This document shows, piece by piece, positions 7,752 to 17,048 of a stretch of DNA of 64,000 bases. A program made the position numbers and the translations under genes. Source of the DNA: Acidobacteriota bacterium (GTDB lineage Bacteria; Acidobacteriota; Terriglobia; Bryobacterales; UBA6623); the NCBI GenBank assembly GCA_016125275.1, contig WGMB01000018.1, forward strand, positions 310,001-374,000. The letters run 5' to 3'. The notes beneath the pieces were generated by a model. That model did no database searches. It worked only from the letters and a program-made list of their open reading frames with translations, and had not been told where the DNA came from. Within the stretch, counting starts at the first letter, position 1, and each line of letters starts with the position of its first letter.

Positions 7752-10700
7752 TTAGCCTCGCAGGAGGGCCAGCACAGCCTGCGGCGCGGAGTTGGCTTGC
7801 GCCAGGGCCGCCACGCCGGCCTGCTGCGCGATTCCCGCGCGGGTGAGGTTCGCCGCTTCCTGGGCCAGATCCGCGTCACGGATGCGGCTTTCGGCAGCGG
7901 AGATGTTGGTGATCTGCGTGGTCGCCAGGCTGATGGCGAACTGCAGGCGGTTTTGACCACGGCCCACGTCGGCTTGGATGGAGCCGAGCAGCGAGACCGC
8001 CGAGGCCAGCAGGGTGACCGCGTTGGCGGCGTTCTCCTTCGAGGAGATGTCCGCCACCGAGCCGCCGTCGAGTTGCGACGACGACAGGACGCTCGACGTA
8101 CCGCTGTTGATGCCGTGCGCGGACCCCGAGGCGCCGACGTTGACGCTGAAGCCATCGGTCAGGCTGCTGATGAAGCGGATGCCGTCCGTCGTGGAGCTGA
8201 GCCGCTCCTTGACCGCAACCACACTCTGCAGCGTCGAGTTGTTGGACTGCTGGAGGGCCGTGTTGATGGCCGAGATGGCCTCGTCCAGGTTGCGGGCGTT
8301 GGAGTCGGACAGGTTGATGTTGAGCGACTGCACCGAGCCGTTCGCGTTGTTGGCCGTGACCACGATGTTCTGCGCGTCGTTGCCGTAGAACAAGTTGCTG
8401 AACACGGTCGGGTCGTCCACGGTCGAGCCCTGGGTCGCCTGCGAGCCGCCGGCGTTGACCGTCGACTCCTTGAACGTGCCCTGCTCGGTGAGCGTGCCGC
8501 CCGAGATGGAGTTGCTGCCGTCGACGTCGGTGGCCACCTGCGCCAGACCGGAGACGAAGCCGGCGACGTTGGTGTTCTGGTCGGTGCCCGTGAACGAGAT
8601 GCTCGACAGCGAGGTCACGTCGACGGTGTTGTTGGCCGCATCGGCCGTGAAGGTCACGCCGGCCGCGTTGAGGCTGCTGTTCGCGTCGGCCGCGGCCTGC
8701 AGGCGTGCGGCGATGCGCTGTTCGTTGATCGGCTCGATCTCGAAATCGGTGCCGTTGGCGACGCCGAGCGCGAACGAGGCCGTGCCGCCCGTGTTGGTGT
8801 AGGTGACGTCGGTGAACGAGAAAAGATCGTTGTCGTTGGCGCTGGCGCCCGCCGCGAACTCGAGCGGGTTGGTCGCGCCGCCGCCGCCGTTGGTGACTTC
8901 GATGACGTTCGCGCCGAGCGCGGTGTCGATGGCCGTGCCGAGCGAGGTCACAACCGCGTCCGAATCGTCGCTGTTGCCGACCGCCGCAACGATGTTGTAG
9001 CTCACGCCGGTGCGTTGGTTGGTGACGGTGAACGAGATGGTGCCGGTTTCGTCCGCGGCGGCGGCCGTGACGTTGCCGCCCACGTAGCCGACGTTCAACG
9101 TGCCCGTCACAGTAGCGTCGGCCACGGTGTCGCCATCCGTGTCCGCGGCGAACTGCACGCCGACGGTGTTCTGGCCGGCGCCGCCGAAGAGCGTGCCCGC
9201 CGTGATGGCCGTGCCGTCCACGGTGGTGTTCGATGTACCCAGACCCAGGAAGGAGCCGCCCCGCGACTCATCCACCAGCAACTGGAACTCCGTGCCGGTG
9301 GTCGACTCGAGCTTCAACGCGCCGCCCGAGAGGCTGGCCTTGAAGCCGCCGGCCGACAGGGTGGAGTTGTTGGCGATCGCCTGGTTGATCTGGTCGACCA
9401 CGCCTTGGGCCGTGGTCGTGGTCACGTCGGCGTCGTTGTTGCCGCGCACCGACACGTCGATCGTCTGCGGCGTCGAGCTGCCTTCGATCTTGATCGTCAG
9501 GCGGGCGTCGGCGTCCACCGAAACGTCCAGGGCCGAGCCGCTGGTGATCGTATTGAAGGTGGTGTTGCCGGAGCCGTCGAGCTGCGCCGAGCCGAAGCCG
9601 AGCAGGTTCTCGGAGTCGCCGGAAACCAGCACCTCAAACTTCTGCCCCTTGGCATTGGTGAAGTTGACGAGGTCATTGGCCGTATCGCCGGAGACGGCGA
9701 AGCCCGCCGAGCTCAGCGCGCTATTGGAGGCGAAGGCGCTCTCCAGGGCGGAGAAGACTTCCGCCTGCGTCTCGCTGCCGGCCAGCGTGAAGCTGACCGT
9801 CTGAGGGCTCGTCAGGCCGCCGCCGGAGACCTTCACCTTGATGGTGTCGGTATTCGTCGCAGAGGCGTCGCCCGAAGCCGTGCCGGACTGCACCCGCACG
9901 GTCAACGAAGCGCCCTGGCCGCTGACCGAGGCGTTGTTGAAGTTGCCCAGCAGGGCGTTGGAGGTCAGGTCGCCCGCGCGCACCTGGAAGGCCGTATCCG
10001 AGGACGTGAAGGCGAGCTGCTGCTTGCCGGTCGAGTCCGTGTTCACGACGGCCTTGATGCCGGCGTCCTTGAAGGCTTCACCGGCCGACGACGTGGCCGA
10101 GAATCCCTCGATGGCGTTGTTGATGGCGGTCACCAGCGTACCGGCGTCCACCACGCCGCTCAGATTGACCGACAGAGAGGCCTTGCCGTCGTCCGCGAAG
10201 CCGGGGCCCGTGAAGACGAACTCGGTGAAGCCGGCCGTGGTCAGCGACGAAGCGTTGGTGGCGTTGCCGATGATGTTCTCGACGCTGGTCACCGACGAGT
10301 TGCCGATGTCCGTCGTGCCCTCGACGCCGCCCAGGGCCCGAACGCCCTGCAACCCGAGCTGCTGGCCGCCGACGGCGGAGTTGGTCAGGTCGATGTTGAC
10401 GGCTCCGTTCTGAACCTCGTTGACGCCGCCGTTGGAACGGCCGCCGCCGATGAAGACCGACAGAGAAGCGTTGAAGGCGCCGCCGGCGTCCAGGCCGATC
10501 GCCTGCGCTTGGCGGTTGATTTCCTCGATGACCGACTGGAACTCGCTGTTCAGCGTGCCCCGGTCGCCGGTGAACGTTCCCGAAGCCGATTGCGTCGCCA
10601 GGGTGCGAGCGCGGTCGATCAGCAGGGAGATGTTGTTGAGGCCGCCGTCGATGGTTTGCAGCGTCGACAAACCGTCGGAGCCGTTCCGAATGCCCTGTTG

Positions 10701-10886
10701 CAACACGGCGATGTCGGAGCGGAAGCGGTTCGCGACGGCCAGACCGGCGGCGTCGTCGGACGAGGAGTTGATGCGGAGGCCGGAGGTGAGTCGTTGGATG
10801 GTCCGGGTCTGCAGTTCATTCGTGCGGCCGAGGTTCTCTTGGGCCAGCAGCGAATTGACGTTCGTAACAATCGAAAATCCAGGCAT
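7752..10886 (-). CDS. Giant flagellin with repeated hook-IN-like modules
   Basis: 1044 residues, about twice the usual flagellin length. Residues 1-160 are a classic N-terminal flagellin domain (SLLAQENLGRTNELQTRTI, QRLTSGLRINSSSDDAAGLA) and residues about 945-1044 the matching C-terminal domain (NRLQFAISLATTQITNISAA, AAESRIRDADLAQEAANLTR). The roughly 780 residues between hold several degenerate copies of a module with a helix like AINNAI, an NStLsAaGF turn, a strand with a buried aromatic and LGFG; clearest copies are near residues 240-305, 347-432, 463-551, 702-780 and 853-920. This resembles the hook-IN repeat of flagellar proteins. It would be exported and polymerised as filament subunit. 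An AAGGAAGGA ribosome site precedes the ATG. No other flagellar gene is nearby, so it is an orphan locus. Confidence 0.92.
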   Translation of the reverse strand: MPGFSIVTNVNSLLAQENLGRTNELQTRTIQRLTSGLRINSSSDDAAGLAVANRFRSDIAVLQQGIRNGSDGLSTLQTIDGGLNNISLLIDRARTLATQSASGTFTGDRGTLNSEFQSVIEEINRQAQAIGLDAGGAFNASLSVFIGGGRSNGGVNEVQNGAVNIDLTNSAVGGQQLGLQGVRALGGVEGTTDIGNSSVTSVENIIGNATNASSLTTAGFTEFVFTGPGFADDGKASLSVNLSGVVDAGTLVTAINNAIEGFSATSSAGEAFKDAGIKAVVNTDSTGKQQLAFTSSDTAFQVRAGDLTSNALLGNFNNASVSGQGASLTVRVQSGTASGDASATNTDTIKVKVSGGGLTSPQTVSFTLAGSETQAEVFSALESAFASNSALSSAGFAVSGDTANDLVNFTNAKGQKFEVLVSGDSENLLGFGSAQLDGSGNTTFNTITSGSALDVSVDADARLTIKIEGSSTPQTIDVSVRGNNDADVTTTTAQGVVDQINQAIANNSTLSAGGFKASLSGGALKLESTTGTEFQLLVDESRGGSFLGLGTSNTTVDGTAITAGTLFGGAGQNTVGVQFAADTDGDTVADATVTGTLNVGYVGGNVTAAAADETGTISFTVTNQRTGVSYNIVAAVGNSDDSDAVVTSLGTAIDTALGANVIEVTNGGGGATNPLEFAAGASANDNDLFSFTDVTYTNTGGTASFALGVANGTDFEIEPINEQRIAARLQAAADANSSLNAAGVTFTADAANNTVDVTSLSSISFTGTDQNTNVAGFVSGLAQVATDVDGSNSISGGTLTEQGTFKESTVNAGGSQATQGSTVDDPTVFSNLFYGNDAQNIVVTANNANGSVQSLNINLSDSNARNLDEAISAINTALQQSNNSTLQSVVAVKERLSSTTDGIRFISSLTDGFSVNVGASGSAHGINSGTSSVLSSSQLDGGSVADISSKENAANAVTLLASAVSLLGSIQADVGRGQNRLQFAISLATTQITNISAAESRIRDADLAQEAANLTRAGIAQQAGVAALAQANSAPQAVLALLRG

Positions 10887-11053
10887 GATGTCCTTCCTTG
10901 GTTCTGCTCAAAGAGGCTTGGGAGTCCATTCCCAGCACGGACCTCTCATCGTCCGGCCGCGGCGTATCGTGAAAAATATTCGCGAGGCAGACAGATGAGC
11001 CCCAGGGAACGGGGCCGTCGGCGCGGGAGACCTGCTACGATCCTGCTGCTCCC

Positions 11054-12070
11054 ATGCAGAACGCCTTCCATCGCGCACTGATCTTGCTGCTGGCTGTCGG
11101 CTCCCTTGCCACAGCGCAGAACCACGCCCCGAACCCCTACCGCGTCGAAGAAGGCTGGGCCAAGCCGCCCGCCGGCCGCGCCTGGGGCGCCTCCAGCGCC
11201 GTCTATCCCGCGCCGGACGGCGAGCGCATCTGGGCCGCCGACCGCTGCGGCGCCAACCTCTGCGTCGGGTCCGACCTCGACCCCGTGTTCCTGTTCGACA
11301 AGAGCGGCGAAGTGGTGCGTAGCTTCGGCAAGGGCCTGATCTCGTGGCCCCACGGCATGTTCGTGGACAAGGAAGGAAACGTCTGGATCGCGGACGCGGT
11401 CGGCGCGGAGCCTTCGCATCTGGTACCGGCGGGCTGGGGCCACGTGATCTACAAGTTCAGCCCCGAGGGCGAGCTACTGCTGACCCTCGGCAAGCGCGGC
11501 ATCGCCGGCGAAGGCAAGGACACGTTCGACAAACCCTCCGACGTGCTGGTCGCTCCCAACGGCCACATCTATGTCGCCGACGGCCATTTTCCGGGAGGCA
11601 ACCACCGCATCGTCGAGTTCTCGCCCGACGGAACCTTCGTGCGGCAATGGGGCAGGGAGGGCTCGGAGAACGGGGAGTTCCGGGATCCCCATGCGTTGGC
11701 CATGGACTCCCAGGGCCGCTTGTTCGTGGGCGACCGAGGCAACTCCCGCATCCAGATCTTCGACCAGTTCGGCAACCATCTCGCAACCTGGACGCAGTTT
11801 GGCCGGCCCAGCGGGATCTTCATCGACGCCGAGGACGTGATCTACGTCACCGACTCGGAGTCCAACGCGACGCGGAACCCGGGCTGGAAGCGAGGCATCC
11901 GCATCGGGAGCGCGCGCGACGGCTTTGTGACAGCCTTCATCCCGGACCCTGAGACGAACCAGGACGGCTCCCTTACCAGCGGCGCCGAAGGCGTGGCGGT
12001 GGACTCCGCCGGCAACATCTATGCGGCGGAGGTCGGGCCGAGGGCGCTGCGGAAGTACGTCAAGCGTTGA
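11054..12070 (+). CDS. Secreted NHL-repeat propeller protein (PAL-like)
   Basis: 338 residues with a signal peptide (ALILLLAVGSLATA). The mature protein is a six-bladed NHL propeller; repeats include GLISWPHGMFVDKEGNVWIA, DKPSDVLVAPNGHIYVADG, FRDPHALAMDSQGRLFVGDR, GRPSGIFIDAEDVIYVTDS and GAEGVAVDSAGNIYAAEVG. Arrangement and the WPHG/DPHA histidines resemble the peptidylglycine alpha-hydroxyglycine amidating lyase (PAL) domain, which in bacteria is annotated as PAL-family but has no proven amidating role. It probably acts in the periplasm. The gene is divergent from the flagellin and 58 bp ahead of a ligase gene. Confidence 0.82.
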   Translation: MQNAFHRALILLLAVGSLATAQNHAPNPYRVEEGWAKPPAGRAWGASSAVYPAPDGERIWAADRCGANLCVGSDLDPVFLFDKSGEVVRSFGKGLISWPHGMFVDKEGNVWIADAVGAEPSHLVPAGWGHVIYKFSPEGELLLTLGKRGIAGEGKDTFDKPSDVLVAPNGHIYVADGHFPGGNHRIVEFSPDGTFVRQWGREGSENGEFRDPHALAMDSQGRLFVGDRGNSRIQIFDQFGNHLATWTQFGRPSGIFIDAEDVIYVTDSESNATRNPGWKRGIRIGSARDGFVTAFIPDPETNQDGSLTSGAEGVAVDSAGNIYAAEVGPRALRKYVKR

Positions 12071-12128
12071 GCTAGGGCCGACCGGCGGGCGGCGGCCCAC
12101 GGCGCGTTGCTACGCTGACCCCATACCG

Positions 12129-13388
12129 ATGACCTCGCGAGCCGCCATCGAATCCCTCCAGCTCCAGCGTCTGCAGTCCCTGATCGAGCTCACCCTGCGT
12201 TCCAATTCGTTCTACGGCGAGAGACTGCGATCGGCGGGAATGGCGGAGCCTCCGGCCAGTCTGGCGGACTTCACCGCACGCGCTCCGCTGACCCGCAAGC
12301 AGGACTTGGTGGAGGACCAGCGAGCCCGGCCGCCGTACGGAAGCAACCTGGCCTTTCCGCTGGCCGATTACCGCCGCATGCACCAGACCAGCGGCACCAC
12401 GGCCGCCCCAGTGCGCTGGCTCGATACGGCGGAGAGCTGGTCCGCGTTGCTGGACGGCTGGGTGCGGGTCTTACAGGCCTCGGGCGTCACGCGCGAGGAC
12501 CGTGTCTTCTTCCCTTTTGCTTTCGGACCGTTCTGCGGCTTCTGGATGGCGTTCGAAGCCGCCGTGCGGATGGGCTGCCTGGTGTTGCCGGCCGGCGGCC
12601 TGCGCTCCGGCGGACGCCTCCAGATGCTGTTGGACAACGAGGCCACGGCCTTCTGCGCCACGCCGACCTACGCCATACGGCTGGGGCAGGCGGCGCGCGA
12701 GGAGGGTTTCGATCTGTCGCGCTCGAAGGTCCGGACGATCGTCGTGGCGGGCGAGCCGGGCGGCGGCATTCCGGCCACGCGCGCCCTCATCGAAGAGCTT
12801 TGGCCCGGCGCCCGCGTGAAGGACCACCACGGCATGACCGAGGTCGGCCCGGTGAGCTACGAATGCCCGCGCCACATTGGCCGCCTGCACGTGATGGAAG
12901 CGGACTATTTGGCCGAAGTCTTGGACCCACAGACCCTGGAGCCGGCCCGACCCGGCGAGCTGGGCGAGCTGATCCTGACGACGCTGCATCGCACGGCCTC
13001 GCCGGCCATCCGGTACCGCACCCGAGACGTGGTCCGGCGTGGGGACGGCTCCGTCTGCGAATGCGGCAGCGCCGAGTTGGCGCTCGACGGCGGCATCCTG
13101 AGCCGCACCGACGACATGGTGTCCGTGCGAGGCGTGAACCTCTATCCCAGCGCCGTCGAAGAGGTGGTGCGCGCCGCCGGCGGCGTGGAGGAGTTTCGCG
13201 TGGAGGTCAGCGGGGAGGGCGGGCTCAGGAACATCGCCTTGCTGATCGAGACCGCGGACCCTGAGGCGGCGGCCCGGTTGGAGGAAGCCCTACACAAGGC
13301 CTTCGGTTTGCGGTTTGCAGTGTCCGTCGGCCGGGACCTGCCCCGCTTCGAAGCCAAAGCCAGCCGATGGGCCCGCTCCGCCGGCTGA
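12129..13388 (+). CDS. PaaK-like AMP-forming CoA ligase
   Basis: 419 residues of the phenylacetate-CoA ligase type in the adenylate-forming superfamily. Visible are the P-loop-like MHQTSGTTAAPVRW near residue 84, the HHGMTEVGP acyl-adenylate motif near residue 236, a hinge region YRTRDVV near residue 296 and the C-terminal GVNLYPSAVEEVV. These enzymes activate an aromatic or other carboxylate with ATP and join it to CoA. Two Cys in GSVCECGS match the small Cys pair common in PaaK homologues. The ATG at 12129 is chosen because it leaves a normal N-terminus; upstream extension overlaps the NHL gene. No other phenylacetate genes are close, so the substrate is open. Confidence 0.83.
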   Translation: MTSRAAIESLQLQRLQSLIELTLRSNSFYGERLRSAGMAEPPASLADFTARAPLTRKQDLVEDQRARPPYGSNLAFPLADYRRMHQTSGTTAAPVRWLDTAESWSALLDGWVRVLQASGVTREDRVFFPFAFGPFCGFWMAFEAAVRMGCLVLPAGGLRSGGRLQMLLDNEATAFCATPTYAIRLGQAAREEGFDLSRSKVRTIVVAGEPGGGIPATRALIEELWPGARVKDHHGMTEVGPVSYECPRHIGRLHVMEADYLAEVLDPQTLEPARPGELGELILTTLHRTASPAIRYRTRDVVRRGDGSVCECGSAELALDGGILSRTDDMVSVRGVNLYPSAVEEVVRAAGGVEEFRVEVSGEGGLRNIALLIETADPEAAARLEEALHKAFGLRFAVSVGRDLPRFEAKASRWARSAG

Positions 13389-13392
13389 CAGC

Positions 13393-13845
13393 CTAGTGGC
13401 AGAGCGACTCGCCGACCATGCAGAGCCGCTGAGTGATGCGCAGCGACCGCGAAGCGACCGGCTCGAGGGGCGCGCCGTCGACCGAACCTTCGGCGAGCAC
13501 GATGAGCTCGGCATCCTCGACGAACAAGCGGCCGGGAGTCCAGGCGTCGAACTCGACGAAGGACGAAGCCCCCGCCGGGACGACTATCGTCAAGACCGCC
13601 GGCGAGCCCCACTCCTCCGCCTCCGCCGACCGGGGGCGCAGCCGCCATCCGTTCGGCGATTCCAGCCGCACGATCGCCGTCGCTTGGCGATCCCCGGAGT
13701 TCGCGACGGAAACCGCACCGGGGACGCCGCAGCGACAGTGCCGCCGATCAGGCTGATGCAGCAACACCTCCACTCGCACCGCGGGCGGGTCCGCCGCGGC
13801 AGCGATCCCCAAAGACGCCAACAGTAATACGACTACACGGCGCAT
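13393..13845 (-). CDS. Small secreted protein, unknown function
   Basis: 150 residues starting MRRVVVLLLASLGIAAAA, a standard signal peptide. The mature part is beta-rich and contains HCRCGVPGAVSVANSGDRQ followed by PNGWRLRP and PAGASSFVEF, giving the look of an immunoglobulin-like or NEW3/CARDB-type domain that supports a secreted role. Four cysteines, two near residue 36-38 and two near the C-terminus (RLCMVGESLCH), could form disulfides. It ends 4 bp from the convergent ligase stop and lies 43 bp downstream of the epimerase gene on the same strand. No function can be named. Confidence 0.6.
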   Translation of the reverse strand: MRRVVVLLLASLGIAAAADPPAVRVEVLLHQPDRRHCRCGVPGAVSVANSGDRQATAIVRLESPNGWRLRPRSAEAEEWGSPAVLTIVVPAGASSFVEFDAWTPGRLFVEDAELIVLAEGSVDGAPLEPVASRSLRITQRLCMVGESLCH

Positions 13846-13888
13846 GGGGAGGTTGGACGCCCGCTCCGCCCAGCCGTTAGCGAACGCG

Positions 13889-14866
13889 CTACTCCTCCAG
13901 ATCCGCCACGCTGAGCTTGCCCGCCTGTTGCAAGCGTCGAAAGTCCGCGAAGGTGCGGTCCACGCCTTCGTCCAGCGGCGTCTCACGCCAGTTCGGCAGG
14001 AAGGCGCGAAACTCCGTGTCGTCGAGGTCGCAGGCGACGGGAATCGGGCCGCCGGAGAGCCGGATGCGGTCGGCCGCTCCCGGCAAGCGCCGGTCGAGCT
14101 CGGCGATGAAGTCTTGCATCTCCACCACGCGCCCTCGCAGATTGAACACCTTCTGGACTTGCCGCCGGTCGAGTGCGCATTCCACGAAGGCCGCGGCGAC
14201 ATCTCCCGCGAACTGCAACGCGTTGCGGCCGGAATAGCGGATGGTGTACTCCCGCCCCAGCAGAGCCGCTTTGATGGCGCGGGTGGCGTCGGACGTGAGG
14301 CCCTGGTCCCGGCCGAGGCCGTAGACCGTCCAGGGCCGGAGCCCGATGGAGCTGACGCCGTGGTCCTGAAAATAGACGCGGGCCGCGCCCTCGTTGGCCT
14401 GCTTAAACACGCCGTAGTGCGTGGCCGGGGCCAGCGGCGCGTCGTTGGCGACGCTCTTGCCCCCGTAGAACTGTTCCGGGCCGATAACGGCCGCCGAGCT
14501 GGCGTAGACGATCTTCTCGATGGAATGGAGTTGCCGAGCCGCTTCGAACACAGTGAGCGTGCCCAGGACGTTGACGCGCGCGCCAAGCATCGGGTTCGGC
14601 CGGCAGAAGGGCATCTGAAGCGCGGCCAGATGAATCACGGCGGTCGGCTCGTGCTTGCGAGTCACGTCCAGCACCGTGTCGAGGTCGGCGATGTCTCCGG
14701 TCTCGACCGGAATGTCCAGCGGCCTCTCCGGCAGCAGGTCGTCGAGCCGGCGCAGCTCGGGGTCTCGATCGAACAGCACGAAGGGCACGCCGCGCTCGTA
14801 GAGCTCGCGAACCACCCAGGCGCCCAGAAAACCGGAAGCTCCGGTGACGAGTATCTTCTCAGCCAT
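13889..14866 (-). CDS. NAD-dependent epimerase/dehydratase (nucleotide-sugar type SDR)
   Basis: 325 residues. The N-terminus ILVTGASGFLGAWVVREL is the extended-SDR dinucleotide-binding motif; GDIADLDTV follows, then HLAALQMP, ASSAAVIG and the catalytic HYGVFK (Tyr-x-x-x-Lys) near residue 152, and RPWTVYGLGRDQG, typical of UDP-glucose 4-epimerase-like enzymes. It likely interconverts an NDP-sugar or a related hydroxylated substrate in the cytoplasm. The ATG at 14866 directly precedes the Rossmann motif. The gene is monocistronic or paired with the small secreted protein downstream. Confidence 0.86.
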   Translation of the reverse strand: MAEKILVTGASGFLGAWVVRELYERGVPFVLFDRDPELRRLDDLLPERPLDIPVETGDIADLDTVLDVTRKHEPTAVIHLAALQMPFCRPNPMLGARVNVLGTLTVFEAARQLHSIEKIVYASSAAVIGPEQFYGGKSVANDAPLAPATHYGVFKQANEGAARVYFQDHGVSSIGLRPWTVYGLGRDQGLTSDATRAIKAALLGREYTIRYSGRNALQFAGDVAAAFVECALDRRQVQKVFNLRGRVVEMQDFIAELDRRLPGAADRIRLSGGPIPVACDLDDTEFRAFLPNWRETPLDEGVDRTFADFRRLQQAGKLSVADLEE

Positions 14867-14993
14867 AGCTCACTCACACGACAGCGGAGCCGGAAATTCA
14901 AGCCGGATTGGAGCGCGCCGAGGGAGCGCGGGGCCGGCGGGACTCGCGAGCGTGCAGCCTTGCAGGTTAGCGCATTGACTAGAATGGCCGAAG

Positions 14994-16439
14994 ATGACTC
15001 GTCGCCAATTGCTCGCCTCCCTGGCCGTCGCCGCCGTTCCCACCGAGGACCCGGCCCCGCCCAAGGTGTTCGAGCCCGACGCCGGCGCCGGCCCCTCGGC
15101 GCAAAAGAACCCGGCGACCAAGTTTCACGGCAAGCCCAAGCCGCTGCCGGCGGGCGCGGTTACGGAAGACTGGCCGCACTTTCTCGGTCCCACGCGCAAC
15201 ATGGTCTCCACCGAAACCAAGCTGCTGGCCAAGATGCCCGAGGAAGGGCCGCCGCTGCTCTGGGAGTTCGCCAAGGGAACCGGCTATAGCGGGGTGTCGG
15301 TGGTCGACGACCGGCTGCTGTTCCTGCACCGGCTAGGCGACGAGGAACGGGTGGTCTGCCTGCATCCGGAGACGGGCGATCTCTACTGGACCTTCGCTTA
15401 TCCCACGACCTTCTCCGACCGGTACGGCTACAACAACGGGCCGCGCTCCACGCCGGCGATCGATGGCGAAAGGGTCTACGCCTACGGCGCGCAAGGCAAG
15501 CTGCATTGCCTGCAACTGACGACGGGCAAACTGCTGTGGGGCAGGGACCTGGCCAAAGAATTCGAGGTGCCCCAAGACTTCTTCGGCACCGCTACCAGCC
15601 CGCTCGTCGAAAAGGACCGCGTGATCGTGAACATCGGCGCCCCGGGCGGCCCGACCGTGGTCGCGCTCGACAAGCTGACGGGCCGGATGCTTTGGGGAGC
15701 CGGGGAAGAGTGGGGGCCGAGCTACGCTACGCCCATGCCGGCGGTGATGCACGGCAAGCCGCGCGTGATGGTGTTCGCCGGCGGCGAGAGCCGTCCGCCG
15801 ACCGGGGGGCTGCTCTCGATCGATCCCGCGAACGGCGCCGTGGACTTCAGCTTCCCGTGGCGCAGCCGCAGCTACGAGTCTGTGAACGCGTCCACACCGC
15901 TGATCCTGGGCGACCGCGTGATGGTCTCGGCCGCCTATCGAACGGGCGCGGCGATGCTGCGCGTAAGGCCGGATTTTTCTTACGAGGAGCTCTGGACCTC
16001 GGACGAGCTCGACTTGCACTGGACCACTCCGATGCACAAGAACGGCTATCTCTACGCCTTCGCAGGCCGCAATGAGCCGGACGCCGGACTGCTCTGCGTG
16101 GACGCCGCAACCGGCAAGACCGTTTGGCGCCAAGTGCTCGAGTGGGAAGAGGTGATCGAGATCCAGGGCGAGCCGCGCAAGATCTACGAAAGCCCGTTTC
16201 GTGGTTTCCTGATGGCGGTCGACGGCCGGTTTCTGGCGCAGGGAGAGCACGGCCACCTGCTGTGGATGGAGCTTTCGCCCGAAGGCCCCGAGATTCTTTC
16301 GCGCGGCGAGCCGCTGCTGGCGCGCGAGACCTGGACGCCGCCGGCGCTGAGCCGCGGTCTGCTGTACATGTGCCAGAACACGCGCACGTTCGACGGTTCG
16401 TCGCCGCGCCTGCTCTGCCTGGACTTGCGGGCGGCCTAG
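14994..16439 (+). CDS. Secreted PQQ-like beta-propeller protein (I)
   Basis: 481 residues with an N-terminal twin-arginine-like start (MTRRQLLASLAVAAVP) and repeated Trp-docking blades such as CLHPETGDLYWTFAY, CLQLTTGKLLWGRDL, ALDKLTGRMLWGAG and CVDAATGKTVWRQVL. These are hallmarks of PQQ-like/outer-membrane-assembly-type propellers. DWPHFLGPTRN near residue 60 matches the W-P-x-F-x-G-P opening of the planctomycete/acidobacterial secreted family; no PQQ-dehydrogenase catalytic Asp/Cys-Cys is evident, so a structural or binding role is more likely. The end overlaps the convergent DinB gene by four bases. Confidence 0.82.
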   Translation: MTRRQLLASLAVAAVPTEDPAPPKVFEPDAGAGPSAQKNPATKFHGKPKPLPAGAVTEDWPHFLGPTRNMVSTETKLLAKMPEEGPPLLWEFAKGTGYSGVSVVDDRLLFLHRLGDEERVVCLHPETGDLYWTFAYPTTFSDRYGYNNGPRSTPAIDGERVYAYGAQGKLHCLQLTTGKLLWGRDLAKEFEVPQDFFGTATSPLVEKDRVIVNIGAPGGPTVVALDKLTGRMLWGAGEEWGPSYATPMPAVMHGKPRVMVFAGGESRPPTGGLLSIDPANGAVDFSFPWRSRSYESVNASTPLILGDRVMVSAAYRTGAAMLRVRPDFSYEELWTSDELDLHWTTPMHKNGYLYAFAGRNEPDAGLLCVDAATGKTVWRQVLEWEEVIEIQGEPRKIYESPFRGFLMAVDGRFLAQGEHGHLLWMELSPEGPEILSRGEPLLARETWTPPALSRGLLYMCQNTRTFDGSSPRLLCLDLRAA

Positions 16440-16945
16440 CGGCCTTCGCTGGAGGGCGGGACGATCCCTTTCAGCCGCAAATGGACGGCCATCTGGGCGT
16501 ACTCGTGCTCGATGTGGATGGTGTTGCCGTAGAGCGTGCCGAGACGGCTGCGGCTGCCGCGACGCCCTTCGATCATGTCGAGCGCATTGGCGTCGGTGAG
16601 TCCGCCGTAAGCCTTCTCGCACTCTGCGGCCGCGGCCTTGGCGGCGGCGACCATGGCCGACTTGGCGGCGGAGCCATCCACGCCGGCTTGCTTGCGTTCC
16701 CCGTTCATGCCCGAGCAGACACCCATCATCGAGTTGGCCGCATGCGCCACCAACTCGCCGAAGCTCTGGCTCTGGGGGGAGGGTTTGAAGGAGTAGTCGC
16801 CTTCGGGCATCTTCTCCGCGGCGGCGACGACATTCCTTTGAGTTCGGGCCCAGGCTTGGCGCGCCTCGTCGCTGAGCGGATCGGCGGCGCGCAACGGAAA
16901 CACCGCAAACAAAGCGGCGGCTGCGAGCGCAAGGAATCGGAGCAT
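16436..16945 (-). CDS. Secreted DinB-family protein
   Basis: 169 residues with a signal peptide (MLRFLALAAAALFAVFPLRA) followed by a four-helix DinB-like region: WARTQRNVVAAAEKMPEGDY, FGELVAHAANSMMGVC and HIEHEYAQMAVHLRLKGIVP. The His residues in the second and last helices correspond to the usual metal-binding histidines of the DinB/YfiT superfamily (thiol-dependent transferases or damage-inducible proteins). Exported DinB proteins are frequent in acidobacteria. The ATG at 16945 is chosen because AGGAGG lies just upstream and the signal peptide starts there; a 20-residue upstream extension is less likely. Confidence 0.82.
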   Translation of the reverse strand: MLRFLALAAAALFAVFPLRAADPLSDEARQAWARTQRNVVAAAEKMPEGDYSFKPSPQSQSFGELVAHAANSMMGVCSGMNGERKQAGVDGSAAKSAMVAAAKAAAAECEKAYGGLTDANALDMIEGRRGSRSRLGTLYGNTIHIEHEYAQMAVHLRLKGIVPPSSEGR

Positions 16946-17048
16946 ACCGGGCCTCCTGGCTTGTTGAAGCACGGCTAGCATACAGGGTTCGCGGCCCGCC
17001 CGCAATCAACTTTTGCGGGGGGGCGCGAAGGGCGTCCGGCGGGGGGCC

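Noticed and set aside
10887-11053. Sigma-28 or sigma-54 promoter for the flagellin.
   Set aside because: No match to the TAAA-n-GCCGATAA or TGGCAC-n5-TTGC pattern was convincing in the upstream sequence.
7440-11081. A 1213-codon open frame antisense to the flagellin gene.
   Set aside because: Its composition (Arg/Gly/Val-rich with no fold signature) is the mirror of the GC-rich flagellin codon pattern; the flagellin motifs on the other strand are unmistakable.
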